Below are positions 34,263 through 44,849 of a DNA stretch of 64,000 nt, one piece after another. A program made the position numbers and the translations under genes. Each line of letters starts with the position of its first letter. The stretch's first letter is position 1. The stretch spans positions 1,481,001 to 1,545,000 of the forward strand of contig WPIO01000019.1 in NCBI GenBank assembly GCA_009760855.2, written 5' to 3'. Below the pieces are notes generated by a model. That model was not told where the DNA came from and ran no database searches. It saw nothing but the letters and a program-made list of their open reading frames with translations. This stretch comes from Cristatella mucedo. Taxonomy: Eukaryota > Bryozoa > Phylactolaemata > Cristatellidae.

Positions 34263-34629
34263 ATGGCGGCTTGGAGCCGTTCAAACGGTGCGCTCGGTAA
34301 CGGAGTTCCATTTTTGTCTTCAGGTACAGAGTGGGTTTTCCAAATCCCATTGCCTAAAAAAAGAAAACAGCCATAGGTCCCCAAAAACGTTGATTCCCTG
34401 GTCAGGACAAGGGTATTTTGAAATTCCCCGATTTTTCTGTTTGGCACGGACCTCAGGTTCGCACGTTTAGTACAGGTCGCGTGCCCCTACCCGAATTAGG
34501 GAGGGTTAGCTGGGTGAGCCTTGTGGCTTGGCATTCGTGTGGTGGCCATTGTATGGCCTTTCGATGTCTGCTTGCGGACCAGCCACTGAATTAGGGTCTT
34601 TGGTTTGGGCGGCTTTCCTTTGATGTGTT

Positions 34630-34725
34630 AATAACAATAATATATTTGTATTGCACCCTCATAGAACTCAACCTCTTTCTAGGACTTGACATTTGCTGAG
34701 TAGGAAGCACGGTCGAGTGATTAGC
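34630..34725 (-). mobile_element. LINE family A tail fragment
   Basis: TATTGCACCCTCATAGAACTCAAC and TTTCTAGGACTTGACATTTGCTGAG are the inverse of the LINE A terminus. Confidence 0.65.
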
Positions 34726-34822
34726 GGCACGCCCTAGCTCTTTGATGTGCAGTTTTGTCTGCGTCTTTTTATGTGTATCCGGTATATACAGGCAGAGACA
34801 GGAGTGCTAAAAGGAAATACTA

Positions 34823-34992
34823 GCTGAGTATTTAACAGCCTATTTTTTAAAGCAACAGAGGAGCCTTTACGGCTATCACCACCGCTTGCAGTGGCATTAA
34901 AAGATCGCACACCGCAGGATTCGAACCCACGACCCCGGGACAGAGGTTGTGAAAAGCAACCGCCTTACCTAGTGCGGCGTCGTGGTTCGCCC
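34823..34992 (-). mobile_element. SINE-T copy
   Basis: On the minus strand: CACTAGGTAAGGCGGTTGCT, the hairpin region (with two mismatches), GTGGGTTCGAATCCTGCGGT, a TGCGATCTTTTAATGCCACT core, GGTGGTGATAGCCGTAAAGG and CTGTTAAATACTCAGCTAGT. Confidence 0.88.
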
Positions 34993-35066
34993 GCTAGAGC
35001 GTTGGGAGAGCGTGCAGAGTGAGGAAAAGTTGGCGAGAACGTGCCCGAGTGAGGGCGCGTGCCGGC

Positions 35067-35245
35067 TAGTGTTAGGGGTCATTGGAAATACGCCTCCCGG
35101 AGGGAGGCCTTCACATGTTGAGCGGCCAGTTGGGTGCTAGTCGTCGACGCCTTTGGACAAAATCCAATGTCGTAGACCGTTGTGGTCGCGTTCTGATATC
35201 CGGAGAGTTACGGTCGGCGTTATCCGTCTTACAGACCTAACACTA
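35067..35245. mobile_element. Candidate 179-bp MITE
   Basis: The left end TAGTGTTAGGGGTC (35067-35080) is the near-perfect inverse of the right end GACCTAACACTA (35234-35245). If TA is the duplicated target, the element is 35069-35243. No coding sequence. It also holds the palindrome CCTCCCGGAGGGAGG (35093-35107). Confidence 0.4.
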
Positions 35246-35337
35246 TAGAGTAGTATCCACAGAAGTGTACCAATACAGGTGCCGCAAATGAACGTTTTAG
35301 TTTATGTCATTGCAGAGTAAGAAAATAGCAAACGGCC

Positions 35338-37262
35338 ATGTTTGATCGACGTGGCATCGAGAGGTTGGATGCACCAGTTGATCCATTTTGCTACGTGTGT
35401 GGACAGCTTATCAAAATAAGAGTGCAAATGTATCCCGCGAAAGCCATTATTATTACGTGAGGGGCCTGCTGTGCATAGTTCGGTGTGCCTGTCTGGGGAT
35501 CAAGACTAACAGCCCTGGCCACTGCATTTCACATGCGACCACTGCAAGAGAACTCTTGAAGGGAAGGTTAAAAAATTACTGCTCTGCAGATGGAATTTCG
35601 TGCACCATACCATCTTAGATAATGTTTGAAATATCAGCATGTAATTTAAACAATGCCTGTACGTTTACAGGTTGGTACAAAGGATAAAAGAGAGCCAAGT
35701 TGCTATCCCAAGAATTTGACGAGTGCCCCTTGGCTACTGACTTATGCAGCTGCTTCTTCCGCAGGGTAGACCCTTCCAGACGTCAAACTGGCAAGAGCGA
35801 ATCTCCTATCGTGTGTACACACATTCCTTATTCACCGCCCCAGTAGCACCCTGCCATGCACGTCCGTCCCCAACCCTCCGAAGAGGCATCAGCCATCTTC
35901 ACAACAGAGCAGCAAGTCAGACAGTGAAGAAGATGTAGCAGATACCAATTCCAATTTCATAGATGTGGCTGATGCGAGAGAAAGCCATACTATTCCCAAC
36001 CAGAAACATCTCTGCTGTTTGATCAGAGACCTTGGTCTGATCAAGTCCAATGCTGAGCTCCTGACATCTAGGCTTAAGGAGGGAAACTCGTTGTATGCAA
36101 GTGTGCATGCGTACCGAAAGCCGCTTAGGCTGTGAGTGCGCTATACAAAACTCTCCTGCGTAACACCCACATGGTCTTTATGACTTTGTGGAGTTACTGA
36201 CGGAGATACATTACATTACATTACATTGCATGCAGCAGATCAGACAAAGTGTCACAAACTTAAACCTAACTTTTTTAGGTGATAAGAAGGGCTCGGCTTC
36301 TGCAACAACAATATGGTCAATCAATTCGAATCGGCAATCAATTGGAGTCGCCTGGAGAACCCTATTGTGCGACTGGCACCGATCCATCCACTGACATAAT
36401 CGATAATCGAGGAGCCTCAATCAGGCGGCGCTGCTTCATAGCGGTAACAAGTGTGTAGTATGAAGTATGAAGTATGTAGTATCGAGGCTGAGGCCGGGAG
36501 GTCAATGTAGTCTCTTCAAAAGAGTGACATTTCCGGTGGGCCTTCAAGACAGTTTTGAAAGGTGTCCTGGCTTCTGTTGCCTATGGGACAGCCAGAACAT
36601 CAAGGTGTACAAACTATCACAAAAGGGACTGGCCTCGGCGAACCGAATTCTCTGTACGGAACAACAACTTCAAGTGGGTATCACTGGTAGACCCTCGAAA
36701 GGTGCTGGTTCGCACCGCTGCACATCAGGATGAGTCTCATCCAGCAAATCTGTCACGGCTCTGAGCGGCAATGAGTCAGCAGCTTTCAAGTGCCTCTTGC
36801 ATGCATGTCTCTCAGCAGCTGTCGGATGCAAAGGTCAAAGCTGGTATCTCCGTTGGACCACAGATACAGAAGGTAATAGAGTGTGACGAATTCGACAAGA
36901 ATCTGAACGGGACGGAGAAAGTGGCTTGGAGCAGTTTCGTTGCTGCGGTTAACAGCTTCATGGGCAATCGCAAGGCAGAAAACTATGTGCAGCTGTTTCA
37001 TGTTCTCATAAAGAACTATGCCTAACTAGGACGCAGAATGTCACCCAAAGTCCATATCCTCAATGTTCACCCTGTTAAAGTCAAGGAGAATATGAGAGCT
37101 TACTCAGAGGAGCAAGGCTTTCATCAGGAAATACTGGACTTTGAACGTCGTTACCAATGGCAGTGTAACGACAGCTTGACGAAGGACTACTGTGCTAGTG
37201 GGCATCTTCGAGATAGCGATTTACTGTCTAGCCTCAAACCTAGAATACCTACCCATTCCTAA
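35338..37262 (+). pseudogene. Degenerate copy of a multicopy invertebrate protein family of unknown function
   Basis: Several open pieces in different frames line up, in order, with a protein type I know as repeated uncharacterised genes in arthropod and cnidarian genomes. Piece 1 (35338-35460) has DPFCYVCGQ, the family's FCYICG start. Piece 2 (~35490-35600) has SGDQD and a CDHC pair (GDQDKSWAPH..C..C). Near 35995-36085 LIRDLGLIKSNAELLTSRLKE matches L.RDL.L.K..AELL.SRL. Near 36625-36720 the pieces NNFKWVSLVDPRKVLV and PPLHIRMSL-like sequence correspond to LVDP.K..LPPLHIKLGL. In 36771-37262, QLSDAKVKAGISVGPQIQKV, then MSPKVHILNVHPVKVKENM, FHQEILDFERRYQ and KDYC correspond to MS.K.HFLHSHLD and FHQD...MEKRYQG...DYC. 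Frameshifts, stops (37025) and a LINE B tail (36103-36235) show it is dead. Function and transposon class are unknown. Confidence 0.7.
36103..36235 (+). mobile_element. LINE family B tail inserted in the 35-37 kb pseudogene
   Basis: GCATGCGTACCGAAAGCCGC, then TTAGGCTGTGAGTGCGCTAT, TGACTTTGTGGAGTTACTGA, CGGAGATACATTACATTACA. The insertion separates the segment ending in RLKEGNSL from downstream pieces of the same pseudogene. Confidence 0.88.
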
Positions 37263-38400
37263 AATTTTTTGAGAGGTTTTCTTTGGGGCTTCAAACTAAA
37301 TAAACAGTTTTGATTCATTTGCTGTTTTTTCTGATGAAATGTGAACCACGTGAAGCGAATTAGTCCTCTCACCGGAAAAAGTTACCCACTGTCATGGCGA
37401 TAAGAACAAAGTTTGTAGTTAACAATGGCTTTTTCTATACTTAAAAAAGAGATAGCGAAGGATGAAAATCAATGGTTGCGAGCCTAAGACGATTAAGATT
37501 TTAGTTTCAAGAGAATCTTATCATATCACATCATAGATCACGCTGGACCGTGAACAATGTAGCTTAATTCGGCCAAGCGGGCCCCAACAGTGTGGATGGA
37601 CAGAGCTCGGCAGTCACATCTTCACTCCGAGCCTGCTAACGTAGGAGACGAATCCTGATGGGGTTCCCCTGCACCAGCAATATTCAAAAGCACGACAATG
37701 GTGCCAAAACCGAATGACTCGCGAAAATCTTGCTCGTCCATCAAGCATTACTAACTTAGCCAATGGCAGGCAGACATATTGCCAATGAGCTGAACTGTGG
37801 CAACGTCTACTTCAAGATGGTGCCTTGCTCCTAATGCATGGGTGCAGCACCTCTGGCACACTAGTGCAGGGGCAGTGGAAGATTCACCCAATGCTAGACA
37901 AGTCGATGCACTTGCTTTACGGAAATTTTTCGGTAGCAGCAGCAGCAGTCACTGATGCTGTGGACAGTGCCAGGAGCGGGTTCAAAGACCGGACATAGGC
38001 CGAGGAAGGGAAGACACTCATTCCCACATCTTTGGCATCCACCGCTTACCGAGGTTGATATCGCATACTTGGGATGTCCAAGGCAAACAAACAGATGGTC
38101 AGTACACTGCAGTGCTGGCACCAAAGCTTTTCTTCCCTGGGAATCAATATATAACCTCAAGACTTTAACGTTTTATACACTGTTGGCCCAACAATTTCCC
38201 CAAAACATAAGATTGGCTTGAGTTATCAATATTTGTAACAAGTCGTGAATGGTACTACCTCGGTTGCTTTAGAAGATGCAAAATTAATCTTGTTTATAAG
38301 TATCTCGGGCTATTTAACGCTTGAAGATATTGTTGCCATTTTCGAAGGAAATCATTTTGTAGAACCACCTGTGCACCCCCTCTCTAAGGGTTCGTCCTCT
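37263..38400. repeat. Sequence after the pseudogene, with dispersed repeat copy 2 (38137-38371)
   Basis: 38137-38371 pairs with the repeat at 3935-4180. On the minus strand the frame 38160-37894 reads LRLYIDSQGRKALVPALQC, then DHLFVCLGHPKYAIST and a CQRCGNEC cluster: a protein-like Cys-rich stretch. It is joined, through a frameshift near 38170, to VTNIDNSS, which has a counterpart in copy 1. The family is unrecognised. Confidence 0.45.
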
Positions 38401-38677
38401 TTTATCCTTCCGATCCTCGAGTGAAAAGCATGAGAATTCAGCTCTATAAATCAGTTCATATAACCCGGCTCCCCATCTACTAGCAGTAACCTCATCGTGG
38501 TCACCTGCTGTTTGATCCTGCCGTGTGTACGTGTCATCAAGTCAGATAAGATTCTCTCCGTGCGACTCTTCCGGGTATTGAAGTCTCTGGTGAGCAGCTG
38601 CTATTGTCAAGCACACAAGTCCCCCCCCCCACTGATTGCTTCATCTACAGCTGCCTTGTCAAGAGATGCCTTTCTCT

Positions 38678-38838
38678 GGTGAACGGTGCTGCACTTCACG
38701 ACCCGGGGTTGTGAGCTCGAGTCATGCACAGGATTACTCTCTGTAATTGCCCACTGCAAGTGAGAGCCATAGACACCAAGACTCTCTTACTGCTGCACAA
38801 ATGAGGCTGTTAAATCAGCTGACCTTTACATTTGACTT
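38678..38838 (+). mobile_element. SINE-T copy, diverged
   Basis: TTCACGACCCGGGGTTGTGA (hairpin relic), GCTCGAGTCATGCAC (B box), GTAATTGCCCACTGCAAGTG core and CACAAATGAGGCTGTTAAAT with CAGCTGA. Confidence 0.8.
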
Positions 38839-39880
38839 TACGTTACCGTGCCGGTCTGTGGTCCCTGAGAGTTAGCAGGGCGCTGCCATATGCCCTTTGC
38901 TGTCGGCCTGAAAGTGCAATAACTCCTAGACTGGCTAACCCTTCTGATAGCTTAATACCCTCCTCTGTCTGTGAGTAGCTGCAGCTCTAGCTACTTTAGT
39001 GGCCATCGATTGACCTTTTGCTAGGTGCAAGCGACGACGGTATGGCTGTCTTGGTATGGCTGAGTCATCAATGGCCCCTCCGGCTCTCCCTCCCGGCTGG
39101 CAGTCAGTGCGATGCACATCTATTGGTGCCTTTTAAGTTCCATCGCCTGCATTAAGGATTGTAATAGAAACCCCAGAAACCCCAGTGTCTTTTCAAATAC
39201 TCTTGAATAATGTGAATACCAATGCACTTACCTCTCAATGTTAAAAGCTGTGAAAACTGCCAAGTTATGGCTCCTTGTTGATGTTTGGGAATCCTGACCT
39301 GACTATGTGCATTATATTATTATGAATATGCATAACATTTAAAATATTCGTTGGCCTCGGTAAGTCATCCCCTCACCGACTGATACTTCATGGCTGAAGG
39401 CAGGGTTGTACGGTTTTTCTTTACATTCCCGCGTTGGAAGCTCCATGAATGCATGGCAAGCCCAAGCCCAAGGATTAAGTTAGTGGCTTCTATGGCATCC
39501 ACTCTTTGACTAAGTACTTAAATTATGTGGCTATGTACACAGTTCTTTAATCGGTCGTGCAAATGCTTTACTTTGACAAGAATTCAGGCGAGTGCACTTG
39601 GAGGGCATTCACTTATTCTTATCCGTTGCCGATGGCGAGCAGGTCCACATTATATGGCCTACACCTACAAGTTCACCAACCCTGGTAATGGTTGAATACA
39701 CAGCCAAGGAAAATATTTATTAGGCGATCCTTAAATCCATTGGAATTCTCCATCGAGCAATTGGGGACAGCCTGTGGGCATGATTTCGCAGGAGTGTGCC
39801 CAGCCCGAGAACAGGCGACCGTCCGATCATCAGATGAGATAGCAGCAGTTGCTGTATAGCAGCAACAGCAGGACAACAAT
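38839..39880. other. Unassigned intergenic sequence
   Basis: Nothing recognised; short frames only. Confidence 0.5.
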
Positions 39881-40532
39881 AATAATAATAATAATAATTC
39901 ACTTGATAAAGCACCCTCAGAGAACTTAATCTCTCTCTAGGCGCTTTACATTTACTGTAAAGTGAAATGCAATTGAATGGTAAGTAAAATCATGCTTGAA
40001 AAACAAACGAAATGAATAATATGGTTAGGGGTGACATGCACAGGGTCGGCATGCAAATGTGGTTAGTGGCAGCATGCACAGTGTCAGCACGCATAAGCAC
40101 ATCAAGGACGAATCACAGGGACCCACTAAATGCTGTCCTAAATAGGTGTGTCTAGGTTCCTTTTAAATGTGGTCAGGTCAGGGGATGTTCTGACGCAGGT
40201 CGGGAGGGAGTTCCAGGCTTTGGGAGCATACGAACTAAATGCACGGTCTCCAAAGGATTTAAGGTTTGTACGAGGTATTTCTAGACTGTTGGATTCCGAA
40301 AAGCGGGTGGTACGATGCTTGGCCTGATGGGGTAGTATATCTGAAAGATAGGCTGGAGCCATAGAATGAAGGGACCTAAAAGTGAGCGACAAAACCTTGA
40401 AGCCAATCCGTTGCTTGACTGGTAGCCAGTGCAGGTCGGCGAGAAGTGGAGTAATGTGGCAACTGCTACGCTCACGACAGAGAAGTCTAGCTGCCGAGTT
40501 TTGCACCAGCTGCAATAGCCTGATCACACATG
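39881..40532 (-). mobile_element. LINE family A, 5'-truncated 3' half
   Basis: On the minus strand 40527-40138 is open for 129 codons: LLQLVQNSAARLLCRERSSC, HITPLLADLHWLPVKQRIGF, KVLSLTFRSLHSMAPAYLSD, then SFGDRAFSSYAPKAWNSLPT. It continues through the untranslated region to the stem-loop and ATT repeats at 39881-39898. Intact over this stretch, so comparatively young. The 5' end abuts LINE B at about 40532. Confidence 0.9.
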
Positions 40533-40737
40533 CTACCTCAACTGCTCTCCTAACTCTGCTATGCTTCCCACTTTCTCTTTGTTGCGTGAGACGAAGTCTG
40601 TTGGCTACCGAATGCGTACCGAAAGCCGCTTAGGCTGTGAGTGCGCTAAACAAGACTCTCCTGCGTAACGCCCACATGGTCGTTATGACTTTGTGGAGTT
40701 ACTTACGGAGATACACACATACACACACACACACACA
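40530..40737 (+). mobile_element. LINE family B 3' end
   Basis: CATGCTACCTCAACTGCTC, TTCCCACTTTCTCTTTGTTG, GCTACCGAATGCGTACCGAA and CTTTGTGGAGTTACTTACGG, then ACACAC repeats in place of the usual ACATT repeats. Confidence 0.88.
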
Positions 40738-40738
40738 T

Positions 40739-41304
40739 GCTGGTACAATGAACAGCCAAGTGGGTGAGTGGCAAGCCTACGACACGCGGGGTGTTCTTGG
40801 CTAGCCGTGGCATGCAAGTGCGATAGCAGCTGTGGGGCTAGGTGTCGGACTGAAGAATTGTGGCAGAAAACATAAACTGAAGAACTAATTTGAGGCAGGC
40901 AGGCCGGGGAAGCCTATACAATTTGGTTTCGATGCCTAGATCTCGGGCAGAGGCATCAGACTGCTGGGCCTGATCCTGTGCATTCGTTGTTTGAGCCTGC
41001 CGATCTTGCATTAGATAGGCTACTGCTATCGCCCAAGCCGAAGGAGCTTCCACCTCACCCCACGAGCTTTATCGAAGTGCACACCAGGTGGAGCCAGGCA
41101 GCTCCACCAGGCCGCTCGGTGGGTGGGGCAGGGTAGTGAAGCGATTCTTGAGGCAGGCACGCAGCCCTCTGTCCCCCCCAGATCAGTCTCACAAAATGTC
41201 AGCCGGGTCGAGGAGATGGCTGCCAAAATGAGTCAGAAGCTTACCCTAGACTGAGATTGGCCGGCTTCGAGCTGGTTGTCCGCTCTCACCCTCTTACTTC
41301 CCTC
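40739..41304. other. Unassigned sequence
   Basis: No gene, RNA or known repeat recognised. Confidence 0.5.
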
Positions 41305-41457
41305 ATCGGTTTGGTCCAGCGGTTAAGGTGCTCACCCCGACCAAGGTCTGGCTGAAGTCGTGGGCTCGAGCCTCGAGGCATATGTGAAGCGCCTGAATAG
41401 AGATTAAGTCCTCTTAGGCCACTATATAAATGAATTATTATTATTATTATTATTATA
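41305..41457 (+). mobile_element. SINE-L copy
   Basis: TCGGTTTGGTCCAGCGGTTA, GGTGCTCACCCCGACCAAGG, GTGGGCTCGAGCCTCGAGGC, ATATGTGAAGCGCCTGAATA, then AGAGATTAAGTCCTCTTAGG and TTA repeats 41434-41456. It shares the LINE A-type ending, including the TTA tail. Confidence 0.88.
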
Positions 41458-42271
41458 TCCGAATAGCAGCTGTGGTGGCTCAACCTTCCTTTTGACTAGC
41501 CGGAGCCAGCTTCTCTTGCCCACCTCACCTCTTCACACACTGCTACTACTGCTGCTGCTGCAGCTCTCGAGGGGTCGGAGGCCCCTCTCAGAGTGTTGGA
41601 CGCTCGGAGCAAGGGGGCAGGGGGCTGAGTGAATGATCGCTGGCTCAGGCTCAGAGGAAAATCGAGCGCACTCTTGCCTGCCAGTGCTCTGCCCACCGGT
41701 CGATGCCGGTCGATGCATGCATGTTTCCGGAGCATGCATCTGTCACTATTGGGAAATGTGCAGCATCCCGCAAAGAAAGACGACCAACTTACAAAATATC
41801 CACTGCCCCCACCAGCACGAGGCACCGTAACTCGTTCTAGCCATGGGGCTATTTCTTGCAGATTCGCGAGCGTGCGAGCGCTGCTGTCTGGCCTGCTGCC
41901 TCCCCTCCCATCCACCCACCACTACCACCCCCCCCCCCCGGGGTGATTGAGCTAGTCTAGGCACAGCCGAGATGCACGCTGACCAGCTCTCGCCTAGTCT
42001 GGCACGTGTGCCCGTGCTCACTGGTGGCGAGTTCGAGATCGAGAGGACGACGCACAATCGGCACAAGCCGAGAGATGCTGCCGTGGCTGCATGAACGCCA
42101 GCGAGCTGCCGGGGCCGAGTGGGTGCTGTGATTGGGCATCGAGGTGCTTGGGGGTTGAAAATTACAACTTTGCCCGAGGAGTGCTTAAGGCTTGCCTGCA
42201 GCCTAGCTGACTAAGCAAGGCAAAGGGCGAAAGAGTGAAGTCGACCTCCGATGCCACCGGCTCCGGCAGCT
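41458..42271. other. Unassigned GC-rich sequence
   Basis: Open frames on both strands up to 139 codons have no domain. A tandem GGTCGATGCC (41698-41718) and GCATGC-rich patches are present, with a 12-base C run at 41929-41940. Confidence 0.35.
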
Positions 42272-42565
42272 AGCAGCAGGAGCAGGAGCAGGAGGAGCAC
42301 GAGGAGCAGGAGGAGCAGGAAGAGCAGGAGCAGGAGCAGGAAGAGCAGGAGCAGGAGGAGCACGAGGAGCAGGAGGAGCAGGAGGAGCAGGAGGAGCAGG
42401 AGGAGCAGGAGGAGCAGGAGGAGCAGGAGGAGCAGGAGGAGCAGGAGGAGCAGGAGGAGCAGGAGGAGGAGGAGGAGCAGCAGGAGGAGCAGGAGGAGCA
42501 GGAGGAGCAGGAGGAGCAGGAGGAGCAGGAGGAGGAGCAGCAGTAGAAGCAGCAGGAGCACAGGC
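42272..42565. repeat. (GGAGCA)n hexanucleotide array
   Basis: About 290 bp of GGAGCA units with GGAAGAGCA, GGAGGAGGA and GAGCAC variants. All three minus frames stay open (poly-Leu, Pro/Ala and Cys/Ser) and one plus frame gives Arg-Ser repeats. This is a property of the triplet-periodic array, not evidence of a gene. Confidence 0.95.
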
Positions 42566-43611
42566 AGCAAGCAAACAAGCTGAGCACCTGGCATTGGGCT
42601 GACCGGCTAGCTAAGGCCTTCCAAATGTCCTTGAACAAGCCGGAGCTGTCAGGCAGGCATGTGGCAGGACAAATAAAGCACTCGGCTCTGGGCCCAAGCT
42701 AAGAGACACGACACGGCTGCCCCACCGCGAGATCTGCAATGCACCCGGATGGGCAATTCGCGGGAACACTCCACGAGACTGCGTGCTTTCGAGTCAGAAA
42801 CAACGCACCGTCTCATAAGAGCAGGCTCGTTACTAAGAGGGGCACCGCACTTGCTCCAGCGCTTGTGCTCGCAAGGCGCGCACATTGCAAGCTCGATCTA
42901 GCGCCTCGCTGACGCCTCGGAGTTGGCTTGTGCAGACAGGTGCGAGCAGCACAGAGGCCGTGCGGGTCGAAAGCTTGCATGAGCTCGCTGCTCGTGCACG
43001 GTTTCTTCATTCATGCAGTCACCGCCGTGCTGCGTGTCTGCCGATCTCGAATCTGCCTTCGGGTAGGCACCAGCTGGAGGCGTGCCGCCGACGTGCTCTT
43101 ACCGCCAGCTAGGTGGACGGCAGCAGCAGCAGTGAGCTCGGGCTGACTTTATGGAGGACGACAGTTCTGGCACGAACAAGAACTGGCCGAGGTGCTCGAT
43201 ATGCCTTGCTAGAAAGACCGAGGCCTGCTGTGCTGCTGCTGCTGCTGTCGGAGTGATGGTCGATTGCCGAACGATTGGCCGTGCAATGCGATTGGTCTGG
43301 TGACTTGTCGAAAGATTGAGGCCCACAGCAGCAGCTGCAGCTGACTCGATCAATCAGCAATAGGGCAGTTAGATAAATTGACTTCATCATCAAAGGTTAC
43401 ACGTCAGGTCATCGCATGGGCAGCCGGCCGAGGGAGCCTAGCCTCACTCTGATTATGTTGTAGAGGATATTTGCTACTCTTATCTGGGACGCACACGATT
43501 TCTATATGCTGTAGCAAGCCAGAGTGAACAGATTTAATGCTTGTTGCCAAAATGAGCATGCAGTTAGTAGCATTCATGACACCACCACCCAGGCATTCAT
43601 GACACCACCTC
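42566..43611. other. Unassigned sequence
   Basis: No recognised gene. Contains GCTGCT runs (43225-43248) and the imperfect duplication AGGCATTCATGACACCACC near 43573-43610. Confidence 0.4.
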
Positions 43612-43802
43612 ATCTTGGCTGGTAACTAGGCCCCCTGGGTCTTAGCCCAGGGGCAAGGAGCTCGCTCTCCAGAAGGCGGGTCGTAGGTTCGAGTCCTGCC
43701 ACAGACAATTCTTTATTGCCCACTGCAAGCTGGGTGCTAGTCACTACGGATCTATGTCCGCTATAAAATGAGGCTGTTGACTCAGCTAGCATTTACTTAG
43801 TT
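43612..43802 (+). mobile_element. SINE-T copy, diverged
   Basis: GTAGGTTCGAGTCCTGCCAC (B box), ATTCTTTATTGCCCACTGCA core, CGCTATAAAATGAGGCTGTT and GACTCAGCTAGCATTTACTT. The usual hairpin is replaced by CCCCTGGG..CCCAGGGG (43631-43652). Confidence 0.82.
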
Positions 43803-43865
43803 CATTCACGACTTGATTGCATCCTCTGGTTTTCTTTATCCGTGGAAATAAAAGGAGAAAAGGGC

Positions 43866-43974
<109 letters not shown>

Positions 43975-43975
43975 A

Positions 43976-44594
43976 AATCATCGCTCCGAAAGCCAGCTTG
44001 TTGAAGCAGAGAGCTCTTTGCAATGTGAAGAGGATTTGCAATATGTCGATTCAAGAGCCTTTGGTGAGAACTCATGTTTGTTTGAATGTTCTTCTTTTCG
44101 TGATCAGCTGAAGTCGTTCCACGACAAGCTTTGCCAAGCCGCAGGCGGCTACTGCAGCGTCGCATTGCAGGAAGGCCGTGCACCGCTTCGGCAAGATTCA
44201 TCGTAATGTTCGTGAGGTTGCAGGGCTCTGGAACAACACAACAACTCATACATCAGTGGGCCACAAACAGGTTGCCTCATGTCTGCAAACAGGAAGGCCT
44301 GCAGCCGGGTCGCCCTTGAGGGAGACAGAGTCTCACGCTGGGCAGAGCCAGTTCAAGAATTCGGTGCTCAACTTACTGGCAATTGAACAATGCTACGTGC
44401 TCCGCCGAGTCACCAAGCTGCCACTGTCAATCTGGCACTGCCATTCCTTAGACTGCTCTAGGCTGTCCCACCAAAGCATGAGATTCACTCCCTCTGAGGC
44501 AATAGTCGACCAGATGCCATTCACCTTCAGCGTATTAATGACCAGCCTGCAGTGGGTGGCATACAGTGTAAAATCTGCTATAACTGGCCTCTAA
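43976..44594 (+). other. Two adjacent open frames of unknown nature
   Basis: One phase gives FRDQLKSFHDKLCQAAGGYC (about 44095-44155) up to a stop at 44206; another phase is open from about 44178 to 44594 and includes WNNTTTHTSVGHKQVASCLQ. They would join with one frameshift or a short intron. No family recognised. Confidence 0.25.
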
Positions 44595-44849
44595 ATAGTC
44601 ACTTTCACGTAGCCACCTCACAGAACCGAGACTACTTCATAGGCCCTTACTCAACGAGTCTTCGAACAGTTTTATCAAACTGATGTGAGACGTCAACGGT
44701 GTTGTGTAGTAAATCTCGGAAATACTGTTACGGTGAGTGTATGGAAAAGCTTCACACCTAGCAAGTTCAGTCAGTATTTAGAGCTATTTACTCCACAGTT
44801 GAGTGTGTAACGACTTACTGAGGACTGCTGACTTACGTAGAGTCTCTCT

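Noticed and set aside
42203-42638. Leucine-, proline/alanine-, Cys/Ser- and Arg/Ser-rich open frames
   Set aside because: All come from the GGAGCA array read in different phases.
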